Assembly (NCBI RefSeq): GCF_049243985.1
Contig: NC_135369.1
Coordinates: forward strand, 26,706,765-26,770,764
From: Paroedura picta
Lineage: Eukaryota; Chordata; Lepidosauria; Squamata; Gekkonidae
DNA length: 64,000 nucleotides
Reading direction: 5' to 3'
Positions 1 through 11,229 of this stretch are shown here, piece after piece. Below the pieces are notes generated by a model that saw nothing but the letters and a program-made list of their open reading frames with translations, was not told where the DNA came from and ran no database searches. Positions within the stretch are counted from its first letter, which is position 1, and each line of letters opens with the position of its first letter. Made by a program: the position numbers and the translations under genes.

Positions 1-321
1 CGCCTGTCCCCAAAGCAGTCCAGCCCTGTGGCTGAGGCCCCTTACTTTGGCTATGCTCTGTTGCAATTCAAAGGCAGCAGCAAGAATGAAACACACATTT
101 CTGCACACACTGAGCAGCTTGCTAGGTTCATGGGGGGGAGATGGTGGGAGGAAGTGGAGCCTATAATAGCAGCACCTCTGGAAAAGAGTGCTTTTACCCC
201 CTCCTGTGATGGAAGCTTCAGCGTCCTTTCAGCCAATGCCCAGCCAGAAGGGTGGGCTGGAGCCGGTCAGGCTGCCCACTGCTGGCACTCATCCTCCCCT
301 CCCTCCCCTCTTTCCCCGCAG
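1..321 (+). other. intron of the PKG-like gene, 5' edge of window
   Basis: No exon was recognised here. The stretch ends in a pyrimidine-rich tract and the AG acceptor at 320-321. The preceding kinase exon (APE motif and helix F region) must lie left of the window. Confidence 0.6.
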
Positions 322-3300
322 TCCCCCGTTCCACAGTTCTGAGCCTGAAAAGACCTACAGCAAGATCCTGGACGGAATCTTCTCTTTCCCTGTGTCTGTG
401 AGTGAAGCTGCCTGCTCCCTCGTGGCCAAGCTGTGCAGGTGCCTCTCCCCACTGCTCTCTGCTCTAGAGGGGGGCAGGATTATGGGTGGGTCAGAGCTGG
501 CCTGGGTGCGGAAGGGGTCAGCCCAATTCATGCAGCACAGGGCCTCGTTCGCAAGAAGCTCACCTGATGCTGAGAGGAGGGCCTGCTTTGCACCGAGGGA
601 GAGGGCGGTAATGTGTCGGCCACATCCGGCCTAGCTTGCTGCAATTCAAACGCAAGAACCTAAGTCACCTAAGCAGGTGAAAACGGTATATTTCAAAGCA
701 CCAAGAAAAGTAGACAAGTTAGGGTTTGCCAGAGATCCATTTCCCTGGAGAAAATGGCAGCTTTGGAGGGTGGGACTCTGTGGCGTTGCTCATGGCTGAG
801 GTCCCTTCCCTCTGCAAATCCCGCCTGCTCCTAGCACTGCCAGGCTCCTCCCCCACAATCTCCAGATATTTCCCAAGCAGGAGTTGGCAACCTTGGGCAA
901 ACTGACCTCCTTTCCTCGCCTTCTTGGCAGGCGTAGACCAGGGCAGCGTTTGGGGACCACCGGCAACGGGATCCGGGCAATCCGTAAGCACAGGTATGCC
1001 TGCTGGGCCAGACGCTCTCTGCCAGAACAAGGGCTGGGGATGGCAAAGGATTCCTGATCCCCTCCTGATGCAGGAAGCTGCTAAGGTTTAACCAGCGATA
1101 CGTTTTCTGTGTGAGTTAGCTTAATAAAAGCCTCTTGCCGCTACCTGGGGTGAGCCGGCTTCAGCGGCTAAAGCTTTTCTGACAATTTCTTTCCGTATCT
1201 CACTGAACATTTTCTAGCGCAGGTTTTGTGCTCCCAGGGGTTAGCCGGCTTGTTCGGCTCTTTGCTTTGCAAACCCTGACCTCTCATGTGTTCACTGAAC
1301 AAAGGAATCAGATCAGAGTATTAATACGTGGAAGAGCATAAGAACTACCCGGGTAGGTCAGGCAAAGAGTTCATGTAGGAAAAGAAAAGTGAAGGAAAAG
1401 GGGAAACTTAACTCAACCCAAAATACTGCAAGGGTCAAGCTACATCAAATAAAATAATATCACCATCACATTAAATATTTACTTGATGGTGTACACAGTA
1501 GAGAAGTTAAAAACATAGAGCCTGAACATGAGGCTGCATGAAAAGTCAAAACAGGCTTCACATAAGCTATAATTTTACATATAAGGTTTTATCAAATGGC
1601 TAGCATAAGATCATATGTGTTTCAGCTTCAAGGGCCTTCCTTAGTGGTCAATAATACAAACTTGCCCTTCCCTTCAGGCAAGGAAAGCACAATTCCTAGC
1701 AAGATTTAATGTCTTTCCCTTGAAAGTGACCCATGGCAGGTTTTGGCATATTTCTGAATCATAGAGATTTTGCCTCCATGGTTGTGATGTCCCTGACACC
1801 CTCCCCCACAACATATTGGTCTCCCCAGCTCTTTGCAGCCAATGCTGCCCAATTCAAGACTATATAACCAAATTAGGGCTGAATTGCAGGAATGAATGGC
1901 AAATCCTTAAAGCTCTGCTTAATGTGAAGAATCAACCTCTCTTGGCTAAAATTGCAAATGTTTAAAGTCATTCTTTTGTATTTGCAAAATTTCTAGCCTG
2001 CACATTGGGTTTCAGCATATATCACCTATGTATATCTGTGTGGTTGTCATCTGTATTTATATTAGTTTTATACCATTATAGGTAATCTATATCTTTCCCA
2101 AAAAGGCACACACAGAGAAAACACGATAAGTCACTCTTAACCCAATATTGCTGTCGGAAAATGCAAAGTAAGGGGGGGAACCCAAATTGTTGCAATAGAT
2201 ATGAACATTATTGGTGTATTATATTGAAAATCTTATTTAAAAATGTCCCCAAACATAAAAATATTTCTACCCCATATATTGTGTGATAGCTTGCGATTTG
2301 CCAAAGTGGACCATGGATTTCTGCTCTTGGTAACTGCACTCAACACAAAAATCTTCATTGCTGTTATAAAGTGAAAATGATAGCAAACATTATTATTATA
2401 CTATATATATGAGCTAAATTTTAAATACTCTAATGAGGATTTAAATGGGAAGATAATCAAATCTGCAAAAAAATTTGGTGTGAAGTTTCCAATATTTCTG
2501 GGTGGTTGTGCCATCAACCAATAATAGAAATCAAATGGCACATTTATCACAATTCATCTAGCCCAGTGATCAGTCCTTGAGACTTTTCAGCTGGTTCAGA
2601 GGGGGTGGGCACAGTGAGTTCTGGCACTTGGGATCTTGGAGATTTATAAGCTGGGACCCCAAAGACTTGTGGGAGGAAAAATGTCATCCCCTTTCCCACT
2701 TTCCCTGCTTGTGCTCTCTCTGCTTCTTTGTAAACCTCCCCCCCCCCAATGCTCTTCCCATATCACTCAATCTCCCAATATCTTAAGTCTCCTTCCTTCT
2801 CTCGTCTCCCTCCTTCTATTGTCAGGTGCCAGGAAGGGGTTGCCATAGCAACCCAAAAATGCTGTCCAGAGCTTGCGCAAGCGCTCATATCTCAAAGAAA
2901 ATACGCCATGAGGTTAAGCCCCCGGTTTTGTTTCACGTTTCTCCATCAATTTGGGGAAGTCCCCAAGGGTTGGCTTACCCATCTGTGGACTACGGTGAAC
3001 TTCTTAACCTGTATGTTGATTGTGCTTTGGAATTTGCACAATGCCTCACTGAAGCTGGAGGGTGATTTACAGGAAAAGAAGAAGTGCTCAGACTGGGGAG
3101 TGAGCCTGCTTTGCCTCCCCCCCCCTCCTCCACATGCAGCCAGCTGGGTGACCTTGGGCTAGTCACAGTCCTGTTAAGAGCTGTTTGCATATAGCAGTCC
3201 TGTCAAGAGTTCCTCTCAATCCCCCCCAACCTCACAGGGTGTCTGTTGTGGGGAGAGGAAAGGGGAGGCGGGTGCCAGCCCCTTTGAGCCTCCATCGGGT

Positions 3301-6282
3301 AGAGAAAAGCAGCATATAAGAACCAACTCTTCTTCCACCTCACAGGGTGTCTGTTGTGGGGAGAGGAAGGGAAGGCGATTGTAAGCCCCTTTGAGACTCC
3401 TTTGGGTAGCAAGAATTGGAGTAAAAAAACCAACTCTTCTTCCACCTCTGTGGAAGTAACTTCATTTGTTCCATGCTCCCATTTAAGGTTGCTGCAATGC
3501 CCAAGAGCTTGGAATTCAAACTGGCCATAATCTCATCAGGGATGGGCTTCCAATAACTGTTGCTCTTGGGAACATGCCGCAGGATTGCCAAACGTGTTTG
3601 GGTGGGCACCAAGGTTGGGATGATGTTTGATCCTCTTGGTTCATCTGCTTCTCTTTGCTTGCATCTTGCCTATAGGTGGTTTAGCGCCATCTCCTGGAAG
3701 AAACTGGCTCTGCGTCAGATCGAGGCTCCGACCAAGGCCATGCTGAAGATGGTAGGAGTGGTGTGGGGAGAGGGCATGAGAAGGATTCCTTTGATGTCGG
3801 TAGCAGAGAGGAGGGGGAGGGAGGGGAGAGATGAAACACAACCGCGGAAAGGAGCTGGTCCCAGTTAGTGAAGAACCGCCGCTCTCTTCCTGCAGTACCG
3901 TGCCAGGTACTAATTAAAACCTTGGAGAGGCAGATGAATGCAACTTCACGGGAAGCAAAGCATCCCACAAGGATGTGCTGAGAAATGACTGAACAGCCAG
4001 TGATTCCTGCCAAGTGGCCATGGGGGAACGGCTACAAATCTCCATCTTTGGAGAATTTTAAGCAGAGGCTGGAGAGCCATCTGACAGAGAGGCTGATTCT
4101 GTGAAGGTACAAGAGGAGGTGGCAGGTTGCATTGGATGAGCGATACGGATGTGAGTGTCCTGCATAGGACTAGATGACCCAGGAGGCCCTTCCAACTCTA
4201 TTATTCTATGATTCTGCATTGGAAGAAGGGTGGCAAGCTGCTTGCTTGCAGCAAAGTCTTTGTCAGAGGTATTCTATTCTAAGCTGTTGATTTCCCTGGG
4301 TTTAGGTAGGAATAACCCTGCCCTGGATGGCTGCGTAGAAGTGGTCAAGATGGAAACCATATTGGCCTTTCAAACAGCCATGACAAATGCTTGAATAAGG
4401 TTAGCTAGGCACAGGGGGAGTCCCCTCCCCACTATGGATTACAGAGTTGCAAGAGAGTCCTGTCTACAAATGTTATCATCCCTCTGAATATTGCATGGGT
4501 CAGACCCCACCTGGAGTACTGTGTGCCGTTCTGGAGGCCTCACTTCAAAAAAGGATGCGGACAAAATCGAGAATGTGATGAGGATGATCTGAGGCCTAAG
4601 GGCCAGACCTTATGAGGGAAGGCTGATGGGAATGTTCAGCCTGGAGAAGAGGAGGTTGAGCGGGGACACAATGCCTCTCTTTGGTCACTTGGAGGAGTGC
4701 AGGGAAAGATTCCTGTAGGCAGTACAGGATAGGACCCACAGTAATGGCTTTAAACTATGTGTAGAATGGTAATGGCTAGATATTGGGGGGTGGAATTCTG
4801 TCAGTAGTTAAGCGGTGGAATCGGCCACCTAAGAAGGTGGGGAGCTCCCCCTCACTGGCAGTCTTCAGGCAGCAGCTGGACCGATCCTGAGCAGGGGGTT
4901 GGACTAGATGGCCTGTATGGACCCCTCCAAATCTGTGACTAAGATGCACTTTTTCCTCGGGCACCATAGAGGGCTCCTGGTAGGTCTATCTAATCATCCT
5001 GTCTCAGTAGCCATTACAGCAACCGTGGAGGGTAGGTTGGCATCATTTACCTAATACCCTGCAGGGGACAGATCAAGACAGAGGGCACGAAGGACATCAC
5101 TAAGCGAGTTATTGGCTGACACTCTGCAGAGAAGTGTGTCTGTTCCGCTGAATTCCTTGGGCCCAGCGGCGATGAGGTTGGGTAACTGACCCTGGGCAGG
5201 ATCCCTCCTTGAGCTTGCCTCCAGAGGGCAGCCCTGTTCTCTCTGTCCCCGTCAGGAGAGCCCGGAAATCCAACCAGGAGAATAGCCCTCCCAAGCATCT
5301 GGAAGCGAAGTGAGCCTTGGCATTTCGGCATTAGCCAGCTTACGTATGATCTTGTGGTGAAAACAATGCCATAAAACCAACACCTGCCCTTTCCTGCGGT
5401 TTCCCCAATGATGCTGTGGTTGATGATACAGCAGTGAGGCTGCCATAGGGTGGGTTGCCCTGCACCCAGGACCCACACTGGCTTTCTCCCCACCCCCACT
5501 GCACCACCAGGATCCCCTTTTAAGGATCATTAACTGGCAATTGACAAGCAGTATATAAATATAAATAAATAAATCTGAAAAGGAGGTTGAGAGGGGACAT
5601 GATAGCCCTCTTTTAAGTATTTGAAAGGTTGTCACTTGGAGGAGGGCAGGGTGCTGTTTCCGTTGGCTGCAGAGGAGAGGACACGCAGTAATGGGTTTAA
5701 ACTACAAGTACAACGATATAGGCTAGATATCAGGAAAAACTTTTTCATAGTCAGAGTAGTTCAGCAGTGGAATAGGCTGCCTAAGGAGGTGGTGAGCTCC
5801 CCCTCACTGGCAGTCTTCAAGCAAAGGTTGGATACACACTTTTCTTGCATGCTTTTGGATGCTTTGGGCTGATCCTGCGTTGAGCAGGGGGTTGGAGTCA
5901 CAGCTGACTTACAGTAACCCAAGAGATGGTCAGGGGTGGTTTCCTGTTTCCTGCTCTGCATCATGCCCCCAGGCTTCCGTGGTGGTCTCCCATCCAAGTA
6001 CTAAACAGGGCTGACTCTGCTTAGCTTCTGAGATCTGAAGAGGTTGGGCTGGGCTATCTAGGGCAGGTTGTTTCCTCTGGTGTAGAATTGCCTTCATGGG
6101 AATGCTCTTTGAACTCACTTGCTTCCCCCTAGCCCCTGCATGCTCAAGAGACCCGCTGCCCCATCTACCCTGCGCACTTCCTTTGTCTCTTCCAGGGCTA
6201 CCCCTATGCCAACTTCCGCCGCTACTCTGTTCCGGGGGAGGTGCCTGAAGAGGAGTTTTCTGGCTGGGATGCAGAATTTTGA
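322..6282 (+). CDS. cGMP-dependent protein kinase-like gene, last four coding exons (5' part outside window)
   Basis: Seen: four exons at 322-438, 931-993, 3676-3751 and 6196-6282 (stop TGA), each with AG/GT borders. Their phases chain without conflict (phase 2, phase 2, phase 0). The peptide starts [18 protein letters not shown], runs through [23 protein letters not shown] and [17 protein letters not shown], and ends [11 protein letters not shown]. Known family: this matches the end of the PKG catalytic domain (PPFSGPDPMKTYN, LCRDNPSERLG, DIQKHKWFEGFNW) and the AGC tail ending SGWDIDF in PRKG1. Inference: a cyclic-GMP-dependent Ser/Thr kinase, cytosolic or membrane-associated. It differs from PRKG1 and PRKG2 at many positions, so it may be a third paralogue of the kind called prkg3 in fish. 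The regulatory and most catalytic exons lie left of the window. The gene is tail-to-tail with EMILIN1. Family call is firm; paralogue identity is not. Confidence 0.9.
728..893 (+). repeat. short interspersed repeat with core CTGGAGAAAATGGC, plus orientation
   Basis: The block runs from a CCAGAGATCCATTTCCC-like start through CTGGAGAAAATGGCAGC to GGAGTTGGCAACCTT. The same consensus recurs at 12270-12490 (reverse), 37575-37715, 40360-40640 and 52035-52390, which shows a dispersed family. I cannot name it. Confidence 0.65.
994..3070 (+). other. PKG-like intron, AT-rich, no gene seen
   Basis: About 2 kb of AT-rich intron with no exon-like frame and no repeat family I recognise with confidence. 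Confidence 0.5.
3100..3446 (+). repeat. tRNA-derived SINE with duplicated 3' part
   Basis: The body (CCACATGCAGCCAGCTGGGT, then CAGGGTGTCTGTTGTGG and AGAACCAACTCTTCTTCC) is the SINE family seen many times in the window. The 3' part from CACCTCACAGGGTGTC to CCAACTCTTCTTCC occurs twice in a row (about 3231-3336 and 3338-3445). The tRNA head is poorly preserved. Confidence 0.8.
4028..4215 (+). repeat. CR1 LINE 3' end fragment
   Basis: Ends in ACTAGATGACCCAGGAGG, then CCCTTCCAACTCTATT and an ATTCTATG-type tail, the usual CR1 3' end. Confidence 0.8.
4490..4945 (+). repeat. CR1 LINE fragment (3' ORF2 and tail)
   Basis: Decayed match to the CR1 at 44.5-46.5 kb: GTCAGACCCCACCTGGAGTA, TCTGGAGGCCTCACTTCAA, then GGGGGTTGGACTAGATGGCC. 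It lies in the last intron of the PKG-like gene. Confidence 0.85.
5573..5897 (+). repeat. CR1 LINE fragment, C-terminal ORF2 part
   Basis: An 83-codon open stretch (5621-5872) encodes [12 protein letters not shown] through [20 protein letters not shown], close to the same part of the CR1 at 44.5-46.5 kb. It breaks off at GGGGGTTGGA, where a 5S rRNA-like repeat begins. Confidence 0.9.
5898..6075 (-). repeat. 5S rRNA-derived SINE, reverse orientation
   Basis: GGTCTCCCATCCAAGTACTA, then GGGCTGACTCTGCTTAGCTT and CTGAGATCTGAAGAGG are close to the reverse complement of vertebrate 5S rRNA (internal control region). Too diverged to be a 5S gene. Other copies lie at 12.57, 14.65, 23.5 and 25.2 kb. 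Confidence 0.8.
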
Positions 6283-6585
6283 GCTCCGAAAGTGATGGAC
6301 AAAAGGCCTGTCTGGAGGCTACTCCCCACCCCCATGGCCTGGATAGGGACTTGGAAAAAAGAGCTTACCGGAGTAACCCCAGCAGAGTAATTCCCTTCTC
6401 CTCCTCCCCCCCCCTGTGGTGGTGACGATGCTGCTGCTTCCGGGGAGACGGCTGCCCTCGGCTGCCTCCTTCTTGTGCCCATCCTCCCTCCTCTGCCTTC
6501 TCTGTGAGACCGTGGCAGTGGGTGAAGTCACTGTGAGAGGGGCGGGTCCTTCTGTCCTGCTTTTTTTGTGATGCTCAGTGTGCAG

Positions 6586-6591
6586 AATAAA
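6586..6591 (+). terminator. polyadenylation signal AATAAA of the PKG-like gene
   Basis: AATAAA lies about 300 bases after the kinase stop codon. It implies a short 3' UTR ending near 6610. Confidence 0.7.
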
Positions 6592-6879
6592 GAGTTTTAA
6601 GAAACTGGCTGGTCCTGCCTGCTTTGTGCCTGGATCCCAGATGGCTGCTGGATGCCTGCAAGGGACCCCAGGCGGCTATGGAGGGCTCCTGAGAGCTTGA
6701 ACCTGCTGGTCTGGTCCTGGTCCTGCAAGGGGGGGGTATCCTGCAGGCATCGTGGAAGGAGGAGGAGCCTGGCAGGGTGGTCTCAGGTTGGGGAAAGGAA
6801 GGCTTGTTCCACTCCCTGGTACCAGAGCTCTTTGCACCCACCCCAAGAGCCGTTGTTCAGATGTTTAAAAATAGTCATC

Positions 6880-6977
6880 CGACGATGCGCTTTCAATGTG
6901 CTTTTGCAGCTAGATTCTCCTGTGTGGAACAGGCTAATCTGCTTCTAAAGTGCACTGAAAGGGCATTATCCAGCGTG
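6880..6977. mobile_element. short palindromic MITE (TIR with TGCACTTTCA)
   Basis: Left arm GATGCGCTTTCAATGTGCTT and right arm AAGTGCACTGAAAGGGCATT are inverted repeats around TCCTGTGTGGAACAGG. The copy at 26.6 kb is better preserved. Confidence 0.7.
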
Positions 6978-7783
6978 TGCAGGATGGGACCTAGTTGTAA
7001 TAGAGGACTGGGCAGGATTACCTATGAGCATCCTTGCCTTCCCCTCAGCACTGGTGCTCTGTTCTGCATTCTCCCTGCAAGCCCAGAGGCATTCGCCTGG
7101 TGATAGAGCATCTACATGGGACTTTTGCCCACTTGCCTCCCTTGGCTGCCGTTTCCCCAGCAGTAATCCTCTCAGGGCTTCCTGCATTTTCATTGGCACC
7201 TCCCTCCCTTCCAGCCTGAGCGCAGTACCAGACAGGCAACTCCGAGAGCAAGTCCCACAAGGCATGCACAGACTGGGCTCTCAACCGCCGTGTTTTGTGT
7301 CTCACAGAGGATCTTGCAGCAGTGGACAAAGGTGAGGATTGTGTGACAATGACCACAGCAGATGCTTCCAAGGAAGGCTTCTGGGGAGTCCCAATGAGTC
7401 ATAAGCAAGCCACACCAGGCTATTAACACTGTTAAAACAGGCAGTGCCCCGTGCCAATCTGGAACTTCTGATTCAGATCTTCCCATGGTCCCCAAACGTG
7501 CCCCCCAGGCATGACTCAGCTTCATGTCTTCAGATTTGTTAATCCTGAGTTCAAATAAAAACTGTTTCCCGCCCCTGGTGCCATTTAGTCCTGTTCCACT
7601 CACAAGTATTCCCCTCACTTGCTGTCATAAGCTTTTGTTGCCTGAAAATGCGGTGGGCCCAAAAACTGTGTAACTAGTCTGGCAGTCATGGTGAGTCTGA
7701 TCTTGGATACCACAACTCAAAAGTGAATGAGTCTCCCCACAGACTGGATTCTTCTCTCTCTCTCTCTCTCACCCACACGCTTG

Positions 7784-7856
7784 GGATGATGCACTTTCAA
7801 TGTCTGAAACAGGAAAATCTGCTCCTAAAGTGCATTATTCAATGTGTGCAAATCAT
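7784..7856. mobile_element. palindromic MITE, deleted copy of the TGCACTTTCA family
   Basis: GATGCACTTTCAATG at the left and CTAAAGTGCATTATTCAATG at the right match the arms of the family, with part of the centre missing. Confidence 0.6.
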
Positions 7857-8689
7857 ATTTCTGTCCCTCACCTTGAGCTTCCTCACTTTATTTCCTGACC
7901 CACACAGCACAACACTGACAGCTGGCATTCCTTGCCCCCCACCCCACGTGAGCTTTAGACCTCCCATTTGGAAAACTGGGCACTTCTGTTCCAACAGATT
8001 TTAGTTCTGTCCTATTTCTGGTTTCCCCGCATTTGCACCTTCTTAGTAACTCCTGCTCCAAACTGGAGTTGCTCCCTGATGGATTTTTGTTGTTGCTGTT
8101 ACATTGTTGGCAAGGATAAAGAATGCGTTGTTTGTCTGTGCTTTGATTTAGTACTGCAAAGTGTTTAGTTAGGATGTCCCTCTCTTGCTATTGTACCATA
8201 TCCTTCAATAAATTCCATATGCCTTTTTAAATATTTAAATCAGCTCTCTGTCTTTTTCCCCCCCTGCTGAAACATGCTGGTTCCAGCCTTTTCTTTAGAT
8301 AAAGATCCCGATATGGGGTTCTCAGCACATACATTAATGCTGATTCCCTGTGTTAATCGAAATGTATGTACATTCCTGTGTGTGTGTGTGTGGGGGGGGG
8401 GGGTTAACACAGGCTGTTTTACAAAACAATTGGTATCAATATTTACATGAAAGGGCTCCCCCCTCCCCCACCGAGGAGCATTGTCAAGAAAAAATAAAGT
8501 CATCTTACATTTGCATGCATGTTGCAGGTATGTGCAATAGTTTGTGTGTGTGTATCCTTTTGGGATTATTTAGGGTCTTCTCCCGTCCAGGTGCATTTAG
8601 TCATTGTTATAGCAATTGACAATTTCCAGAAAAAGGCCATCTGGTACGGCAGGGGAAAATGGTAGCTGTGAAGAGCCGAGAAATGCCAC

Positions 8690-9525
8690 CTTCCCATCCA
8701 GATGGTGCGGCCTCATTTGAAGTACGGTGTGCAGTTCCTGTCACTGTAGCTCAAAAAGGACATTGCAGAACAGAAAAACGACAGAAGAGGGCAACCAAGA
8801 TGATTAGGGGGTTGGAACACCTTCCCTATGAGGAGTGGCTGAAAAAAGAGGTGATTGGGGAGAGGGTGGATCATAGAGGTATATACAATTATGCAAGGGG
8901 AGGAAGGAGTTGACAAAGACATTTCTCCTTCTCCAGAGCCAGTTGGTGTAGTGGTTAGGAGTGTGGACTTCTAATCTGGCATGCCAGGTTCGATTCTGCA
9001 CTCCCCCACATGCAGCCAGCTGGGTGACCTTGGGCTCGCCACAGCACTGATAAAACTGTTCTGACCGAGCGGTGATATCAGGGCTCTCCCAGCCTCACTC
9101 ACCCCACAGGGTGTCTGTTGTGGGGAGAGGAAATGGAAGGCAATTGTAAGCCGCTTTGAGACTCCTTTGGGTTGAGAAAAGCGGCATATAAGAACCAACT
9201 CTTCTTATTCTAGAACTGAAGGCCATTCAATGAAGTTGATGGGGAGGATATTCAGGTCCATTCCACACAAAAAGAAATGCTTTTTTAAAATGTGGAATTT
9301 TTTGCCAGGAGGACACAACAGGATCAAATAGATTCATGGAGAAGAGATTTGCCAGTGGCTAGTAGCCATGGTGGCTGAGGGGAACCTCCACATCCAGAAG
9401 CAGTCAACCTCTGAATCCTGCTGCTAGGAGCCTGCATCAGTGGAAGGCCTTATTGGCCCCCCAGAGGAAGTGGCTGGTCACTATGTGAGGCAGGACATTG
9501 GCTTGTGTGTCCTTATGGTACGCTC
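8690..9525 (+). repeat. CR1-related LINE 3' fragment, interrupted by a SINE
   Basis: 8705-8930 carries the region coding for KMIRGLEHLPYEEWLKKE. 9214-9525 continues with the 3' end (GGCTAGTAGCCATGGTGGCT and TATGTGAGGCAGGACATTGG). A tRNA-SINE at about 8936-9213 splits it. Confidence 0.8.
8936..9213 (+). repeat. tRNA-derived SINE, near full length, inserted in a CR1-related LINE
   Basis: Box A-like TGGTGTAGTGGTTAGGAG and box B-like GGTTCGATTC mark the tRNA head. The body has CCAGCTGGGTGACCTTGGGC and the tail is GTAAGCCGCTTTGAGACTCC, then CATATAAGAACCAACTCTTC. This is a good reference copy for the family. Confidence 0.9.
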
Positions 9526-10569
9526 ACTTGCTTGGACTTCATTCTTTCAGCAAAGATTGTAGCAAACCAAGCTTGAGGCAGAGTGATATGAAAAATGAGT
9601 GCTGTTTAATGGATGCTTTCAACAAACAGCATCCATGCAGGAAGTGAAAGCTGGGGGGGGGGACCCCAGGTGGGAAGCAGCCAGTAATATAGCTCAGCTC
9701 CATACTATGCTGGAGGCGTGGGAGGACCAAAAATGGTACTAGGTGGAGGGATGGTCATTGGAAATTATGGCACTTAGGTAATCTTCTTGAAATTGTCTCA
9801 ATTATCCTTTCAGGTAGGCTAGTATTACCCCCATATATGGCCATTCAGGGTGGGAGGCACTGAATGGCATGTCCAAAGGTCACCTTGGCCCAGGGATCCT
9901 GGAGGTTTCTTGCCTTCCTTTGCACATAGAGCAGGCAGTCCCTGGGCGAGTGTGTGGAGGAGAAGTAACTGAATTTCCTGCATTTTGCTGGAGTTGGACT
10001 AGATGACCCTTGGTGGAGATGCCTTCCAGCTCCTTGTGTTTATTCCGCACTAGATGTGGACCTTGCAGCTTCTTCTCTCAGCCAACATTCGGCCCACACG
10101 TTGGGGGATCGTTTGCTCTCTACCAGTTGTTGCACATGTAACTGTGACATCCACGGTGGGAGCCGAGTTCAGTTAGGCACAGCTTCAAAGGGAAGCACTT
10201 CAAAATCTTGAAAAATAGGTTGCCTGGGATCAAACAGCACCAGAAAACATCTTCTGCTTCCAAGAGGACAAGAGTGCTTCAGCCTCAAGAGCGCTTATCA
10301 ATGCTTTGTGAGTCGTTTCCTAGGTAAACTGTGATTCATAAAAGCTCTCCTTGAAGCAGCCTGCAGGTTCTTGAAGAAAAGGCTCCCCCCCCCACACACA
10401 CACATACCCTTTATTGCTAGTAAGCTGCATGTTGTCCCCTTTCTCCAGAGTTTCCGTCCTCCAGAGGTTGGAGCTGCATTGCACTCTACTTGCTGGCTCT
10501 CTTGTCCCCTAGAACCAGGTGGGCCCACCTTTGAGGTTCCATCCTCCCCCTCCTTCCTTCTCCTACTTA

Positions 10570-11217
10570 TAATAACAGAATCAGAAGGGACCTCCAGGGT
10601 TACCTAGTTAAACCCCCTGCACAATGCAGGAACTCACAATGACCTGCTTATACACCAAAAATCTCCAGAATTTAGTCTGGCCTGGAGGAAATTCATCTAC
10701 CATCTCCCAAGGGTGATCAACAATTCCCTGGGTATGCAAGGAAGGGCCACAAGAGACAAACACTGGCACATCCCTTCCTGCCCACCCACTCACACTCTGC
10801 CTAAGTTCATAAAATCAGTATGTATGTCAGATGACTGTCTAGCTTGTGCTTAAAAACTTCCAAAGAAAGGGAACTCACCACCTCCCAAGGAAGCCTGTTC
10901 CACGGAGGAACTGTTCTGTCAGGAACTTCTTCCGGATGTTTAGCCAAAAATTCTTTTGAATTAATTTCAACCCATTGGTTCTGGGGCAACAGAAAACAAC
11001 TCTGCTCCATCTTCTCTAGGACTGCCCTTCAAGTATTTCAAGATGGTTATCATATCACCTCTTACTCACCTTCTCCCCCGGCTAAACAGACCAAGCTCCC
11101 TCAATCTTTCCTCATGCAACTTGGTCTCCAAACCCCTCACTATCTTCGTAGCCATCCTCTGGATACACTCCAGTTTGTCTACATCTTCAGTTGTGGTGCT
11201 CAAAACTGAACACAGCA
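10570..11217 (-). repeat. CR1-type LINE fragment, minus strand
   Basis: Read on the minus strand it encodes VDKLECIQRMATKIVRGLE and HEERLRELGLFSRGRR, then the CR1 C-terminal segment, with a decayed 3' end near 10572-10625. It is broken by stops. Confidence 0.85.
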
Positions 11218-11229
11218 CTCTAAGTGAGG

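Larger units (their letters stand above)
6593..8689. other. intergenic, two short palindromic repeats, otherwise nothing recognised
   Basis: Several 60-140 codon frames occur on both strands but overlap one another, have no domain I recognise and show no exon phase logic. I treat them as chance. Confidence 0.5.

Noticed and set aside
5898-6075. Possible 5S rRNA gene or pseudogene
   Set aside because: The 5S-like part is too diverged and occurs with the same extra body at several loci, which fits a SINE.
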